From: Trochalopteron elliotii | Taxonomy: Eukaryota > Chordata > Aves > Passeriformes > Leiothrichidae | Length of the DNA stretch: 64,000 bases | Assembly (NCBI GenBank): GCA_024734555.1 | Contig: JANPWX010000009.1 | Coordinates: 354,416 to 418,415 of the forward strand | Reading direction: 5' to 3' | In this document: positions 38,701 through 53,700 of the stretch, piece after piece | Layout of the letters: each line of letters starts with the position of its first letter | How positions within the stretch are numbered: position 1 is the first letter of the stretch | The notes under the pieces: model-generated | Seen by the model: only the letters and a program-made list of their open reading frames with translations | Database searches by the model: none | What the model was told of the DNA's origin: nothing | Translations under genes and position numbers: made by a program

Positions 38701-41700
38701 TGTCTTTCAGTAAAACTGAAAACTTTTTGGATCAAGGAGATAACTTTGAGGTTTTCTTCTTCTACTTGAACTCCTTCTTTCACTGAATTTGCTTTCAAGA
38801 ACTGAGTTTAATTCAACGGCAAACAGGCTCCCTTATTGCTTTGCCTGTGTTCAAATGAATTAATTTTCTCTTTCGCATGTAAAAATTACAAAATCCTCTC
38901 ATGCATTGTTTTATGCATGTAGAATATATATGTGTATATATATTCCCTTACAGAAAACTTTTTCCAGGTTAATAATTTTATCTTCAATGAAGAAACACAC
39001 TAAAATTAGACTAATTTTCCTAAGTGAGCTTCATAACATTCTTCAAGTACAAGAAATATGTCCGCAGTTCTCACCAGTATTTTTCAGAGCAGTTCATCAT
39101 CTCCCTTGGTCAAGTAGAGCTTGTAGAACATAAAAAGTCTTTATAGGACAGTGCATATGCTTAGTAGCTTTTAAATTTTCTTAGTTTTATATCATGTTGG
39201 TTGATATACAAGCTGCACAACTGTCTGACTGCACCACTATGATTATTGTTAAAGAGCTGTCAGTCACAGAGTCATGGAATAGTTTGGGTTGGAAGGCACC
39301 TAAAGGTCATCTAGTCTGGCCTCCTTGCAATGAGCAGGGACATCTTCAATTAGATCAGGTTCCTCAGAGCTCCATCCAACCTGGCCTTGAGTGTTTCTAG
39401 AGGTGGGATCTAGATGTTTCTGCCTGAAGGAAGGGGCTAAGCTTTGCTTAGCAGAACAACCAAATATGGTCATCCTCATGACTTGAATTTTGAAATAGTG
39501 GAAATACCATTTCCTTGTAGTTCTCCACTGCCTGTAAATAAAAAAAACCCAGCAGCTGGGGGGCGAAAGGAGCATCAGAGGTGTTCTTGTTCCCTTTGTT
39601 GGACTCCCTGCATCATGAAGTGCTGCCATGAATAGCACAGCCGTGTCTGGTTCTGAATATACAGGTGTGTCTATTCCAAGGTGTGCCATAATTGTCTTAC
39701 CTTGGCCTGTTCTTTGTTTTAGTGAACTTCTGCAAGATTTGGAAAACTGTGAAAATGATCCTGTGGCTATAGCTGATTGTTTTGTTTCCAAGGTAAGTCT
39801 GCACCACCACTTGCAGAGTGCTGTGGGGGAAATAAGATTAATTTATTAGCTTTTGAGACCTAATCCTGATAGCTTGTGTAATGTTAACAAAGAAAAGTCA
39901 GCACATCTGTGGAAAAGGAAGGAATTTCTCTTAGTAATTGGTAGGGCTATGCCTCTGATTTGCATTTTTAAAAAATCAAGACAAAGGTGTAATTTTATTC
40001 AATAAGTGTAGCTGAGCTGGTGGAGCTGTTTATTTGAGTTCATTTTTAGAGTTTGTTTTCTTTGTCAGCTATTACAGGGGTTCTCTTTTTTACTTGCATC
40101 TGTTAATGTAGGTGATCAAGTGGTACTCCAGTTATGCCTTGTCAGCTTAAAAACAACTAGAGAATAAAACTTGGCTGCGTTCTTAGAAGAGGCAATGACA
40201 TTAACATACAAAATGTGGCCATATTGTTTTCTGAGAATTTTTCCTGAAACCCACAACTATACCTTTAATTTTCTTTTTAAATGGAATGGCCCAAAATCTA
40301 GCCTTGAGATTCAAATCCCATTCTCTCTGAAATTATTTGAATTTTCTGAACATCAATAGGACATCTTGGTTCTGTTGCCTGAAGCCAAAAATATGGAGTA
40401 TGGGAAGTTGTTAGGTGCAGCAGAAATACAGGGAAGAAGGTGACCTTTATTGTAGGAAACACAGAGAGCCAGTCAGGGAGAAGAGGAATGGCTATAATGA
40501 GCAGGACAACAAGAAATTAAATAATTTGGGGTACAGATTATGCTAGTGCATTGGAGACTGCAACCAGAGAATCTACATATGTCTTGAATCTGTAGAGCCC
40601 AAATGTGTTAAAAAATAATGCTATCTCTGTGGTATTTCTGGAGGATGAGGAGTCTCTTTATAGGTGTGTTTGCCTTTTTGTATTAAGGAAAAAAAAATTG
40701 AAAAATAACCCCACCAAAACACTCCAAAGAAACCAAAAAGCCAAAGCCTGTCATGTTTTATACTTTGTTCTGAACTCAGCATTTCCAGCACCAAGCACTC
40801 AATGTAATAAGTGTAGCACATGGATTTAGGATTAACTGGACCACCCTCTCATTGTGGTACAGTAATTTGTTTGGCACTGTTGTGACATAAGGGATTTTGT
40901 AGTAAATTAGAGTGATGATACCAGTTAAGCGCTGCTGTTTCACCAGATCTCTTGCTTCAGCTGAGTTTGAGAAAGCTGTAATTTATCTAGTAATTGGTCT
41001 TTTGCAAGCATTGAGAGACTTTAGTGTTGGCACCACTACTACAAAAGTAGGATGCATTTTTGCCCCATTGTAGTGACGTTTATGGCATGTTGTTATTGCT
41101 ACAGGTAGCCTGGATTGAATTGAAGTGAAGGAGAGAGAGAGAATGGGATGAGAGCAAGTGCAAAGTTGTGCGTCTGGAACAGAATAACCCCATGTGCCCA
41201 CTTAGTCTGGCTGACTAGAAAACAGCTTCACAAAAAGGGTCTGGGGTCCTTGTGGGCAAGAAGTTGTAAGTAAGTCAGAACAGGGCCTGTGCAGTGAAGG
41301 CCAGCTGCGAGGCTTTCGGGGTATTTACAGATAGAACAGTTTGGCGCTGGTAGATATTTCTGCTATATGGCTTGCTTATAGCTGGAACCAGTGGGACTAC
41401 TCCTGCTGGGATGTAAAACAGAGATTGTGCAACTGATAATAAGAAGTCCAGGAAAAAATTGTGTTCTCATTCAAGTTGGCCAACTGAAAGGGCTTGTCTG
41501 GTAGACTTTCTGGCCATTAGTTCCAAAACCCATCTGCACATCATTGCTTGTGCCTTTTTGTTCCCTTGTCAAATGCTTTTAGCATTTGTATTATTGGCAG
41601 GCAACTGCCTGATGGCTCAGAAATTGCTAGAGATTGCAGTACTAACAGGCATTTTTTAGCTTCATCCAGACAAGTGCAAACACTTAGAAGCAAAATCAAA

Positions 41701-44700
41701 CAATACCAAAATACTCCACAGTTCTGGTTTTGGCCGTGAGGATTTCATTACAGCAACTGCTGACTGTCTTAACAAACTCCAGTTGTCCATTCTTGGTTGC
41801 TTGTGTCTTCCCAGCATCAAGAAATGGAAGTAAAACTGCCTTTTTTGGCAGCATGTGCTCCTTCAAGTCTTATGGGACTTTGGCCATTTATTGTTTCATT
41901 GCTTTGAGTGCGTTAGATCTTCACTGAGAGTTAAGCACAGGGATATTATCATGCTGAAGTCATAGCTCACAGCCTTAGCTAATGGATGCAGCTATGCTGG
42001 AGCTTCTTGAATGCTTCCAGTGGAACTGTGCTTAGGTTACATGGGCTCTTGACCTAGTGCCATTTTTCCTCTCAACTGTGAATACTGTAGGTGTTGTGAA
42101 TCTTAAGGTATAACCAAGTTTTCACTGTAGTTACTGTGTTTGCTTCTTGCACTCTTAAGAAGCTCAGTAACTACATAAAGTAAAAGTAGTTTCTTTCTTA
42201 GGATTCATGTGAAATCACACAAAGTTGGTTTGCCTGTATAACAGAACAGTTATGGTTAAAGTAATTCTGGACCTTGTTGTATAAAATCTTTTATATTTAT
42301 GAAGACATGGGAAGCTTGATTTTTGAAGTTTTGGATCATTCTCTTTGAACTCTGTTATTTGGTTTCAATAAAATTTCTTGTATAGCATATTATACTTCTC
42401 TCACACAATCACACATGAGTCTGTTTCCTGTGTATAACATTGATGCTTCAGTAGTAAAAAGCCTTGTAACTTTAAAGGGAAAGGATTATCACAACACACT
42501 TCAGTGTACTTTGAACAAAAACACATCATTGTGGATTTGAATCTTTATCTTAACATTTTTTGGGCTGAGTACCCAAAGTAAATAGCCCCTAAAATGGCAG
42601 CTTTGATTTATTAACAGACTTCAGCAATGTTTTTAGTCTAAACTAGCCAGTAACATAAAACTCATTAAACAATAAAATAATGGTGCAAAGATATGACTTT
42701 ATGGAAATGTAAATATTTAATAGCAACTTACAGCATTGTATTGAATCTCTCTGCTTTTAAATATTTTAATACATTAATAACTCACAGGCAGATAGACACA
42801 AATGCAGAAAAGCACACTTACTTTAAAAACCTTGCTATTCAATCATGAATTGCAGTCTTTCTTTCTGCCTCAAGATGCAGATGGTGTGGATAGGTATTTG
42901 TTTAACAGTGTGGGATGGCTGCTGCATGGAAATAACCTGCCTCTGAGGGTAGTGTTGTACTAGTTCAGTTTATACCAGTTCTGATCCTCTCTCTTTGTCT
43001 AGAAGAATTGTATTAAAACTAGTATGTAAAAGTTCTTGGAGACATTTTGCTGGTAACTAATTGGAGACTGATAAAAAGGTTCCAGTGCAAGCTTAGCTAT
43101 GGCTTAATTATTCACACTGTTTATAAGGGTTTTTTGCCAGTTCAATCTTTCATAATAACAATGCCAGTGTTAATTAGAAGATTGACTTCAGTATTTTATA
43201 CATTTACATTTAAGTGAGTTGTTTTAAAGGAGAGCTGAATTCTGGCACATTGCTCTTCTCACTCAGCACCCCAGAAATTCAGAACATATGCTTTCTGAAA
43301 GGCACACTAGCAGTTTAACCAAGGGGAAAGGGAGAATTACTTTAATCTAGCATCTCATTAGTGAAGAGGAGATCCAGGCAATTGGCTTCAGTTTGCACAT
43401 TGACTCCACCCATTTTCTCAGTCTCCATGTTCTTTTTAAGTGCCTTTTGTGGCTGTAAAGAAGCACAGTGCAATAAGAGTTGAGGGAAGATCTGAAATGC
43501 ATGTGGAGGAGATATGCAGTGAATTGATTCCAGTGCAAGGGACCGGTATAAGTATAGCTGAGGTCAGCCAATGCTTGGCTTTGCTCTTGAGAGAAACTTG
43601 TAATCAATGGTGAACTCTTAGCTTGAGTCTCAGGTTTTTGCAGCTTCTACCACAACAGCTTTGGGCCCCCAGATTTAAACTGGTCTCTGGAGCACTTCCA
43701 ATCTCCCTGCAGACATCAGTTTTAATCTGGTCTGAAGACAGTTGATATGAACAAAACTATTTTCAAGCTGAGTAAGTTTAAGAATGTCTGAAGAAATATG
43801 GATGAGCATAGCTGGTGTTTTCCTTATGTTGTGAAAGTATTCGGAAAAATAATAAATCCATTTTAGTTCTTCGTATTTCTTTTGCTCCTGTTCTGAGCAG
43901 TGCAGTTTTGTCAGGGTGAGGAAGAACTTCTCTTGGAAGTGGCTCTCTTGACCACTTTCCCAACATGCTCACATGAATCTGGCCAGTGCCTGGGCAAGGT
44001 GTATGATGTTGATTCACAAGAGTTCTGCAAGTTTGACTGCGTATCAACAATCTCATCCTGGAGGCAAAACACATGTACTTGACTTTCTCCTGGCACTATG
44101 CTCACATTGCTCAGTAAAAGTAAATGCTCTCTGATGGCTCTGTGTGGTGAAATGAGCTGTGGAGCGAAATGTACTGGAAACTGGAGCGAGTACACATGTA
44201 AGTGCAGTACAGAATTTGGTGTTATGTCTGTTCAGAAAGCAAGGATGATAGTGAAACCGTTCTTAAGGTTTAAAGGTATCAAGGGCATAAGAAGCGATCT
44301 TTTTTTTTTTTAATACAAATTTGTTGCATTTAATAGCTAGGCAAAAATACTTTTAAAACAAAACAAAAAAACCCCTCATTAAAAGTAATTCTGACCTTGT
44401 GTAAAAAAACCCTAAACCAAAACCCAAACCAAAGAGCAAGAGTGTGAAAAGGCTCCTGGGGATTTCAGATATGCTTTTGATTTTAAGGGGAATGTGCACA
44501 CAGCCTACTCTGTAACCCTGAAGTGTTTGGCCTTGTTTGTTTTACAGATAGTACTTTCATGGATTAAAATTTCACGATAGATATTCTTTTCCATTTTGTT
44601 TCAAAAGCAAAATAATCATGTGATATGAAGAGAATAGAAGCATAAAAATAAATTGGCTCAAAACGTTATTCACTCTGCTTATGAAGTAGTTCGATAAATT

Positions 44701-47700
44701 GTATTATTCTGTTATCACAGCCATGGGAATATATTAAAATTTATACCAAAATCCCCTAAATGAAAACTTTGAATTAATATATGCATAAGTAAAATAAATT
44801 ATATTTTTTCACCATACTGAATTTCACCTTAGTGTTCTCTCTTAAGCACCCTGGCTTATTATGAGTGCTGGCTAGTTTGGTAGTGATTGCCAAAGAAAAT
44901 TACACAGTGTAATACCTGCAGCTCTCTGAAGTTTGTTAATTTTTCATTTTGAGTGGAGAGGGTTTGGAGCTGTGGCTGGGGTTCCAAGCATGGACAAGGG
45001 GTGTCTGTGACACAGCTCACTTCCTCTGCATGTGGACATGGGGCATAGGTAACACTGCCACAAAAACTAGCTGTGATGACAAAGTTAGTTCAAGTGTGAA
45101 AAAACAAGCTAAGTTATTTAACTGTACTTTTGTCAAGACTACTTTTAGTTGGTTTGTTGGTTTCTAGGAGAAGTGCAGTTTAATAAGCTTACAGCCCACC
45201 AGTGAGTAAGTGTGGATCACAGTCTCCTGGGGAAACATTTATTAGAAGTTTGCTTGAGTTATTTTTTTCAGACCAGTGAATACTGAAATCCAGTAAGACA
45301 TGCCAAAATGAATTGCAATGACTTGTACTCCTGCAGGGTAACATCTTACTTTATTCAGGGTCCTTATGGATCACTGCTCAGTGGAGAGATGAATGGCACA
45401 ACCTGCTTTACCCCCAGGAGAAGAAGATGGGACTAGTGCTGTTGGGATTGGCAAAGGGCACTGCTGGAGATGGCTCTTTCTGATGAATGGCTGAATGAAA
45501 AACAACCAAACCCCAACAGTGGAAAACAAAAGCCACAGCCTGTGTCAGCCCTCTCCCCAGGGGTGGTGCTTCTCAGAGCACTGTGCCTTCTGTGAATGCA
45601 GATGTTTGGTCTTGCCATTCACCAGCAATGACCCCTGGGAGACAGCCCCTCGTGGAGCCCAGCTATTGTGCTGCAGAATGCCAGAGCCCATTCTGAAGAT
45701 GCTTTGAGTGGAAACTGGGGTCTTATTCACTGCTGGAGGATTGTGTTTTATCTGTCTAGGGCTTATGAAAGAAAAAGTGATTGATACTGGGAGCACTTTG
45801 CCATTCTGCTGTGCTTTCTTAGCCTTTAGGACTACAGTAAGGTGCAGAAATTGTGTCCTGTTTGGGACAGAAGTTCATAGGCAGATGTGGACTTAGAGCA
45901 CATGGGAATGTGTCTGGAAATCTGTTCTTCCATAGAATTAAATGATGATGATTAAGAAAAACTTTTGGGCCAAGGAAGAAAGAAATGAAACTCAGACTTC
46001 AGCTCTGAGAAGCTTATCAGCGTTAAGTTTGAGTAATTTCAGTGTGACAGGCAGGTGTGGAAACCCACCCAGATCTAGTTACAACTTGTTGGGGTAATAG
46101 CTGTCTGCCTTCACATAATTTACTTCTTTAAAAAATCGCTTTTGTGGCTTCTAATTTCACGCTTAGACTGTGCTCACATGTGAAAGTATTTATAATTGCT
46201 TGAAAATGGCACACCAAACATAACCTGCAAAGCTTATTTCTCCCAGTAAATACACCAGGTAGGTACGTGGTGTGATTGTTGGGGCTGTCCTGTGCAAGGC
46301 CACGAGCGGGCAGTGAGTCCCTTCCAACTCAGGGTATTCTACAATTCTGTGATATGGGTTTGCTTCAGCACACAAAAATACTGGTTGAGTGCAGCCAGCT
46401 GTTTGAAGGACGTGTGTGTAGTGAGGGTGTTTTGGTTTTTTGGGGTTTTTTGAGATGCATAGATGTTTGTAGAGCACCTTGGAGGCTTTGTTGTGAAGTC
46501 GCTTGTTTTATCTCTGTGTAGGTTTTCTTGGTTTTGCTTTCAAGTAAAGGAAAAATCTCCTCCCCAAGAAGACAAAATTAAATTGTAGTTGTGTTAGGAC
46601 TATCACAGTGAACATAGAACTTACTGATCAGGAACTGAAGGAGGTGTCTTGACATCATCTTTATCTTGCACACATTAGCTGCTAGTTTGACAAAATCTCA
46701 CTGTATGCAAACTTTTCCTCCCTGTGCAGAGTGAAGATTTCCACATATATACACAGTACTGCACCAACTACCCAAGGTAGGAATTATGGGTTCCTTTTCT
46801 TCCTTTGTCCCTTGGCCTGTTTGTGTAATACAAGTTACACTCTATGGAAAAAAAAGCCACCAGCTTCTCCCCTTCCTAAATTGGAGGGAATTTACCTTTT
46901 ATATAAAAAAAGAAAAAAAAAGTTAAAAATGCTTACCTGAAGTTTGGTTTCATCTGTTTTTGTGGTTCATTGCTTTACCCTTCTTTAGAAAAGGATGGTT
47001 TTATTCTGCAATGCTGCTTGTATAATTCCCAGTAAGAGAGACTGGTTGCATGTCAAGGGAGAACATAGCTGAATGCACAAGATAAATTAAAAAAAAAGCC
47101 AAACCAGACAACAGAAACAGCAGTTATGAGAATGGGAACCTGCTCCTCCTTTTTAGAAGCTAAAAAGAAAGCCATTCTTTACTTTGCGTACAGACTTACG
47201 GAAACAGAGTGTCTTAAAGCCGTGTATTGATGCTTTCAGGTCTGTGGCTGTGCTGACAGAGTGCATGAGGAACAAGGCACTGGCCAAGTTCTTCAGAGAG
47301 CGGCAAGAAGCTCTGCAGCATTCTCTGCCCCTGGGCTCTTACCTCTTGAAACCTGTCCAACGCATCCTCAAGTACCACCTGCTTTTGCACGTAAGAAATG
47401 TATTTAGTTTAGCGCTGCTGCACATCTGAGTTCCTGCCTCCAGTACAAGGCTTGGTGGTTAGAAAGGTTCTGGTTTCCCTTAAATGCACTTCCTTTTGCG
47501 GGTATTTGCTTTCAACATGTGGAGACTTTCTGTCTTTGTCACTTCACACCCATATGCATGTTTGGAGTGGGAAATTTATGGTAATTGTTTTAGACACATT
47601 GCATCAGTCTTTGCATCCAATTAATTAGCACTTTTTGGAAAACTGTTGTGTAATTCTGAAGTTGTTTGGAAAATTCTTGTCATGATTAAACATTTTGTAC

Positions 47701-50700
47701 ACAAATTTATTGTTCCAATGAAGAACAGTGTTTTTCCACATATTGCAGTGCTGGGGGTGGTTGAAACATGGACTAAATACATATAAACACCCTGACTGCT
47801 AAGAATTTTGTGGAGAGGAATGATGGAGGAAGTGGGAACTCTTTCCACATTCAGTGATATGAATCAAGCAAGTTTCGGAAATTCATGCTTTATTGTTAAC
47901 ATTTTCCGCATATGTTTCCTATTAGAGAGTCATGTTCTAGTGAAGTGTAAAGACACTGATCCTTATTTTAAATGCCTGGTGCTTTTCTACTCTCCAACTG
48001 TAAAGCAATGCCTGGTGTAATTCCATCAGGGTTTTGTAAGTGTGTAGAAATGTTCTGTGTTGTAGGAAAGCCATTAAATGCTGTCTGAAAAATCTCCTGT
48101 CAGTGTGCTGCGCTCCCTTTCTGTGCTTCTCTGCTCACACTGGCTGCCTCAAGTGGACGTGCTGCTAAACTGTCCCCAAAGGCTTGACTTTGTCATCTTG
48201 TGTTAATCAAATTGATAGCAACATGCATCAGTAACAAAGGCAGCAACGTTGCCTTGGAGTGATTGCAATGTGCAGATAAAAACACAGTATTGCATTCGAC
48301 TGGGAAAGTTCACTTAGCAATAAGGGGACTCTGTTTTTTTCCCCTTTATTTCTTAGGAAATAGAGAACCACCTTGACAAGGACACTGAGGGTTATGATGT
48401 GGTTCTGGATGCCATAGATACCATGCAGAGAGTGGCATGGCATATAAATGACATGAAGAGGAAACATGAACATGCCATCAGGCTCCAGGTGAGTTCCCAG
48501 AGAGATTTTTATGGGTGTTCGTGAGCTGATTTTGTCAATATATATGCAATTAACATTTTTGAGTTTATCTTTTCTTTTAATCTTTGTCAGTCATAATTCA
48601 GACTCCTGTAGAGCATGCCTGTGGCTGTTTGATCTTGGAAACCATGGTCATAACTGCTGCAGGAAAATCTCAGACATCTCTAACCTACAAGCAGCATCCT
48701 GTAAAGCATTTATTTTGCTGTAAAATGGAACTTAAGATAATTCTTCTTTCTTCCTTTCCCTCAATTGTACAGCACTGCTGTACAACCCTAGGGCATGGCT
48801 TTGTTCAGAAATCCTGTGGTTTCCGATTTCTTCCCTTTGTGCTGATTAATTTTGTTTTGAGGCATTTCTTTTGCTGATTCTTGTTTAAGTGCTTTCCTCT
48901 TGGGTTTTAGAAAACTCATTATCAGCTGCTTTGTGAAAAGCATAAACCTAGAAACATGATACTTGGAAAAACTCTGACTTCGCTTCAAATGAAGATTTTT
49001 TGGGGCGAAGAAACAAAAGCTACACACTGAGTATTTGGCATCTTTTTGGCAAAAGAGCAAGCTCTTTTGTAGAATTTTTGCTCTCACTCTGTTTCCAGGT
49101 TCCCAGTGAATCACACTTTCATGTTACATTTTCAATATTTATATAACTTTAAGAAAATTGGGGGGATTTCTTAGTTTATAAAAGAGAGTAATAAGCTTAT
49201 CCCATTTCAGAAATCCATATCATGTAATTCTTTGCCCATTTTTTTTTAATATACGTTAAATTTATTCGCCCTTTTTGTGTTTTTTTCCGTTTTGGGTTTT
49301 TTTTTCTGTTTTGGGTTTTTTTTAATGATGGTTTATTTTTTGTGTTGCTGTTGTTTATGTGTAAGGAGAATTTGACAGTGTCTTGCCTGCAGCAGGGTAA
49401 CCTTTGCCACACATTGCTGGAAATGCATGCTAATGTCTTTTAACAACAGTCTGCTATAAATCTGCGTAATCATATTCAGCAATAAATTGAGGTTAAATGC
49501 TTTTGGAAAAAAACCTCTTTTTTTAATTTATTGAGCTCAGCTGGCAAATGTGTCGGGTTGTGGAAAATGTTTATGTATTAGTTCCCCTTTAAAAAAGTAA
49601 AACCTGTTTCTGCAGCCATAGGGATAGGTCTTCTGTGGGCTCTCACACTGCCATGTGGTCTGCAAGTACTGCAACAGCAGTTTCTGCACAAAGTGTCCCT
49701 CAACAGTGGTGGACTTGATCCTTGTGCTATATCCTGACTTATTAACAACTTCCTGGAGAGATCTGATACGATGCAACTTTTTAAATATTTTTTTTTCTTT
49801 TTGATTTTTTAAACAAGTGTCTGTATAGTCCAAAGTGGGATGCTTTGGGGTTTTAGTCCTGTGAATGCTTTAGCCTGCATTGGTGCTTCAAATGGACTCA
49901 GATGTTTTCTAGCTGAAAGCTCTATTAAAGTCTAGTGTCCTAGATTGGCCAGTTGCCTAGGATGAGGCAATCTGTCCCTGCTTTGCTAATGCTGCCAGGT
50001 TTAAAGTCTGATGGATGTTTTTAAAGAGTTTCCTAGTTGAAAGTTTAGCCTGCTTTTCAAATTTGATGTCCCATGCTTAAGTCCTATGTCATTGCTATTG
50101 ACACATTGCTATTGACACAACACAAGGAAACAGAATAGCCATAGCTAAGTGACACAGTCTTGGGAAGATGTCCTTAGATATTTCTTTAACCTGTTTTTTC
50201 CTTAAGTAATAAATGAGGTGAGAAATATCTGTGGTGTCTACACAACCATTAATACACAAGCAAATATTCAGATGTTCAGTTGACTGAATCAATTGTGGTC
50301 CTTTAGTCTTCTGGGAATCATCTCTTCAATCCAAACACCTCACAAAAGTGTCTTCTGTGATGGGCCTATAGGCCATGGCATTATAATTCATTCAGTGAGA
50401 GACCACACAACTTCAGGAAGATACCCAGGGTGAGAGGGAGATGTTAGGAGGAATTGGCTGGGAACACAGAGGAGAGTGTGACAGAGACTAATGACTGAAT
50501 TACAGACGATTTTCCATGTCTGGGAGCAACGGGAGCAGAGGTTGTGCTCTTTCATTGCAGGCTGCACCAGGGAGTTCAGGGCTCTTTTCTGGGTCCATGC
50601 AGAGCCAGTAACCAGGACTCAGAGCATGTTTTAGTGTGGGCTTTGCAGTGAGCCTCCAAGCTCCTGGCTGTAGTGTTACCCATAACCTACCAACCTCAGG

Positions 50701-53700
50701 ATTGGTGTCTGGTGACTTTCCGCTGTTGGATACTAAATATTATATAGGAGAATGGGAATGGCCTCAGCAGGTAGTTTGGATCTTGTGTTTCAGCAAGATC
50801 TCTGAAATGAAAATTGCTTGTTGTTCTTTGATCTGTTGCAGGAGATACAGAGTTTGCTCACTAACTGGAAAGGGCCAGACCTCACAAGTTATGGGGAGCT
50901 GGTGTTAGAAGGAACGTTCCGCATTCAGCGAGCCAAAAATGAGCGCACGTTGTTCCTCTTTGACAAGATGCTGCTAATTACAAAAAAGAGAGATGAAATG
51001 TTTGCATACAAGGCTCACATACTGGTATGTCAGAGAGCAGGTGGTAATGTGCTGTCTACAGTTCTCCCTAAAACTCCTCTGTGATTCACATTGTTTCCTC
51101 TCTTCATTGCAGTGTGGAAACCTGATGCTTGTTGAAGTAATACCAAAGGAACCACTTAGCTTTAGTGTCTTCCACTACAAAAATCCTAAGATGCAGCATA
51201 CTGTGCAGGTATGACAGAAACCTCCTTGCCCACTGGGTAACCCGGCTCATGTCCATATGGTGTTTATGACCCTGCACAGTGCAGGAATGTATTTTTCTCA
51301 TGGTGCCCAATTTCTTTATCAGGCAAAATCGCAGCAAGACAAGCGCCTTTGGATTCTTCACTTGAAGAGGTTAATTCTAGAAAATCATCCTGCTAAAATT
51401 CCTGCCAAGGTAAAAAAAAAAAAAAAGCAAAACCAGAAACTAACCAACCAAACAAACAAAAAACCCAAACAAAATCACAAGACACCTCCTTGTATGGGTA
51501 CTAATTTAAAACAATCTTGTTAGCTGCAAGATACATGCAATATACAGACAGTTTAGACTCCAGGATGTTAATTAATGTGTTGTTTCCTTATATCTTTAAA
51601 AGTTCCTCAGAATTAGTGAGAAAGTTCCACTATAATTATCTGTAAGGCTTGGTATGGGAATAGAAGAATTTAACTGGGTTAGCAGTGTTTGCCTGCCAAG
51701 AAAGCTTGACTTTAGGAGCACACCTTAGCTTGATGCTGCCTGTCTGCAGAGCACTGGGATGCACTATTTGCAGTACTGTAGATGTTTTTAATTTTAATCA
51801 GTCTCGGTTAGGTATCATAGCAGTGAAGCCATTGGCAGCACACACTTCACTGCAATGACACATGCCCCTGCTCAACCCAGCATCCTTAGCTGGGACATCT
51901 GGCCCTTTTTAGTGGGATAGCTAGTAAGCTTTATGCCAGAAAAAAATGAGGCACTGATATCATATTCATAGCTATAATATCTTGGAATGAGGAAATCTCC
52001 TCCTCTTGTTTATGAAATCCAGTCTTAAAGCTTCAGGTGATGCCTCCCAGTGTAATGTACAGCATCTCTCAAAGGGGGTTAACCTTCGTTAGCTCTTTCC
52101 AAGACACAACAGAACACTGACTCGTGTGGAAACAGGATTTTTTTTCACGCTGAGTTTGCTCTTGGTTTTTCAGTTTCCCTGACTGTTTTTTCACTCAGTT
52201 TTATGCTGTAATGGCTAAAAAAATGTTACCTGTGACTGACATGCACTGTGGTGTACTAACACACATTTTCAACAGCGTAACAAGACTTATGGGAGAAAAA
52301 AAGTCCAGCAGGTCCTATTGCTAATTTTCCTCTTCTCTTTTTGTTGACAAAGTCTATTGAAGGTATAATGTTTATGTTAGTATCCATACTTACACTGTAA
52401 ATACTCATTGCAGTTTATTAGGTTGTTAAAAAAAGAATTTACAGCATGATCTCAGCCTTTGTACCATTTTTTTTCTTATTTCTTATTCGATTTTTATTTT
52501 GTCTGTGTAAAAAAACATGAAACCAAGAAATAATTTCTTCTCAGAGAAATAATTTCACTTGAGAAAGGAAATGTCTAATGAAATAAATCTTTGAGGTTAT
52601 CTGCACATTTTTAATTTTTTTTTTCCTATCAAACCAGTAATTGCTTGTTGTGAGGCTTCTGTCTGCCCACCTTCTGGAGAATGTAATAGTAGTCCACATG
52701 TGACACCTGGTGGAAAATCACCAAACTGCACCTGCACAAGGGCAAGCATCTTAGACAGGATATTTCAGTTTAGATTATTTTCTTACTTAGTAGCTGATAT
52801 GCTTCCTAAAACATCTGGATTGTTTTTCTATTAAAAAAGGGACAAATTTTAAGCAATTGGGAGATGCTCTTTATCCGGCATCAATCTTACTTAAACCAAA
52901 TTATGATTTTTTTTTTGGCACACACTCTTCCTCTCTTTGCACTGCTTGTGCAGAGGTGGGCACACAAGACAAAGATTGCGGGTGCAGTGAACAACAGGTT
53001 TTGTGTGCAGACTTGGAGATAAGCTCTGGTGAGTTCCTGCCACCAAAATTTTCCTCCCTATATGTAACATGTCCATTACACAGAGAAAAACAAAAAATAC
53101 AAACCAAATAAATAATGCTGCTAACCATATTTATTAGTTCCCAAATTAAATTTGCTGTTATTTGCATATAAGCTCACTACTATCTGTAATATGCAATACA
53201 GCTTGCCCTGCTACTAACAGTTTTAACTTCTTCATTTGTTACTTTTTCTCTTCCAGGCCAAGCAGGCGATTCTTGAAATGGATGCCATACGTAAGTGGGT
53301 TCTTTTTCATTGTTTAAAAAATTAATAAAACTTAATTTGGTTTTAGCTGTTGATGTCATCTGAGATGGAAGAATGCAAGGCTTATGTTCCTTGAATTATG
53401 ACCATGCTGGAAAAGGCAAAATTAGATGCAGCTCCTGTAGAGTTTGTTGGGAAGGCTCTAACTGAGACACTGGCAAACAAACATGATGGTGGTGGATAAA
53501 TGTTCCTGAGTCAGCCCTCTGGAGCCAGACACAGCTACATGGGTAAAGCATTCCCATGGCAGCCTGGTTAACATCTACCCTACAGCAGCGTATCTTGCTT
53601 GTGTAGCTTCAGGCTCTGGTATTAGGCATAAAGGGATGATGGCACTGCCTCCAAAGAGAGCTGCCAAGGTGTGTGAAGTGCCATCCTTGTCACTCTTATT

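Noticed and set aside
43770..44200. Region with overlapping frames on both strands in intron 3, suspected transposon remnant
   Set aside because: No terminal repeats, reverse-transcriptase or transposase motif could be read; left unannotated.
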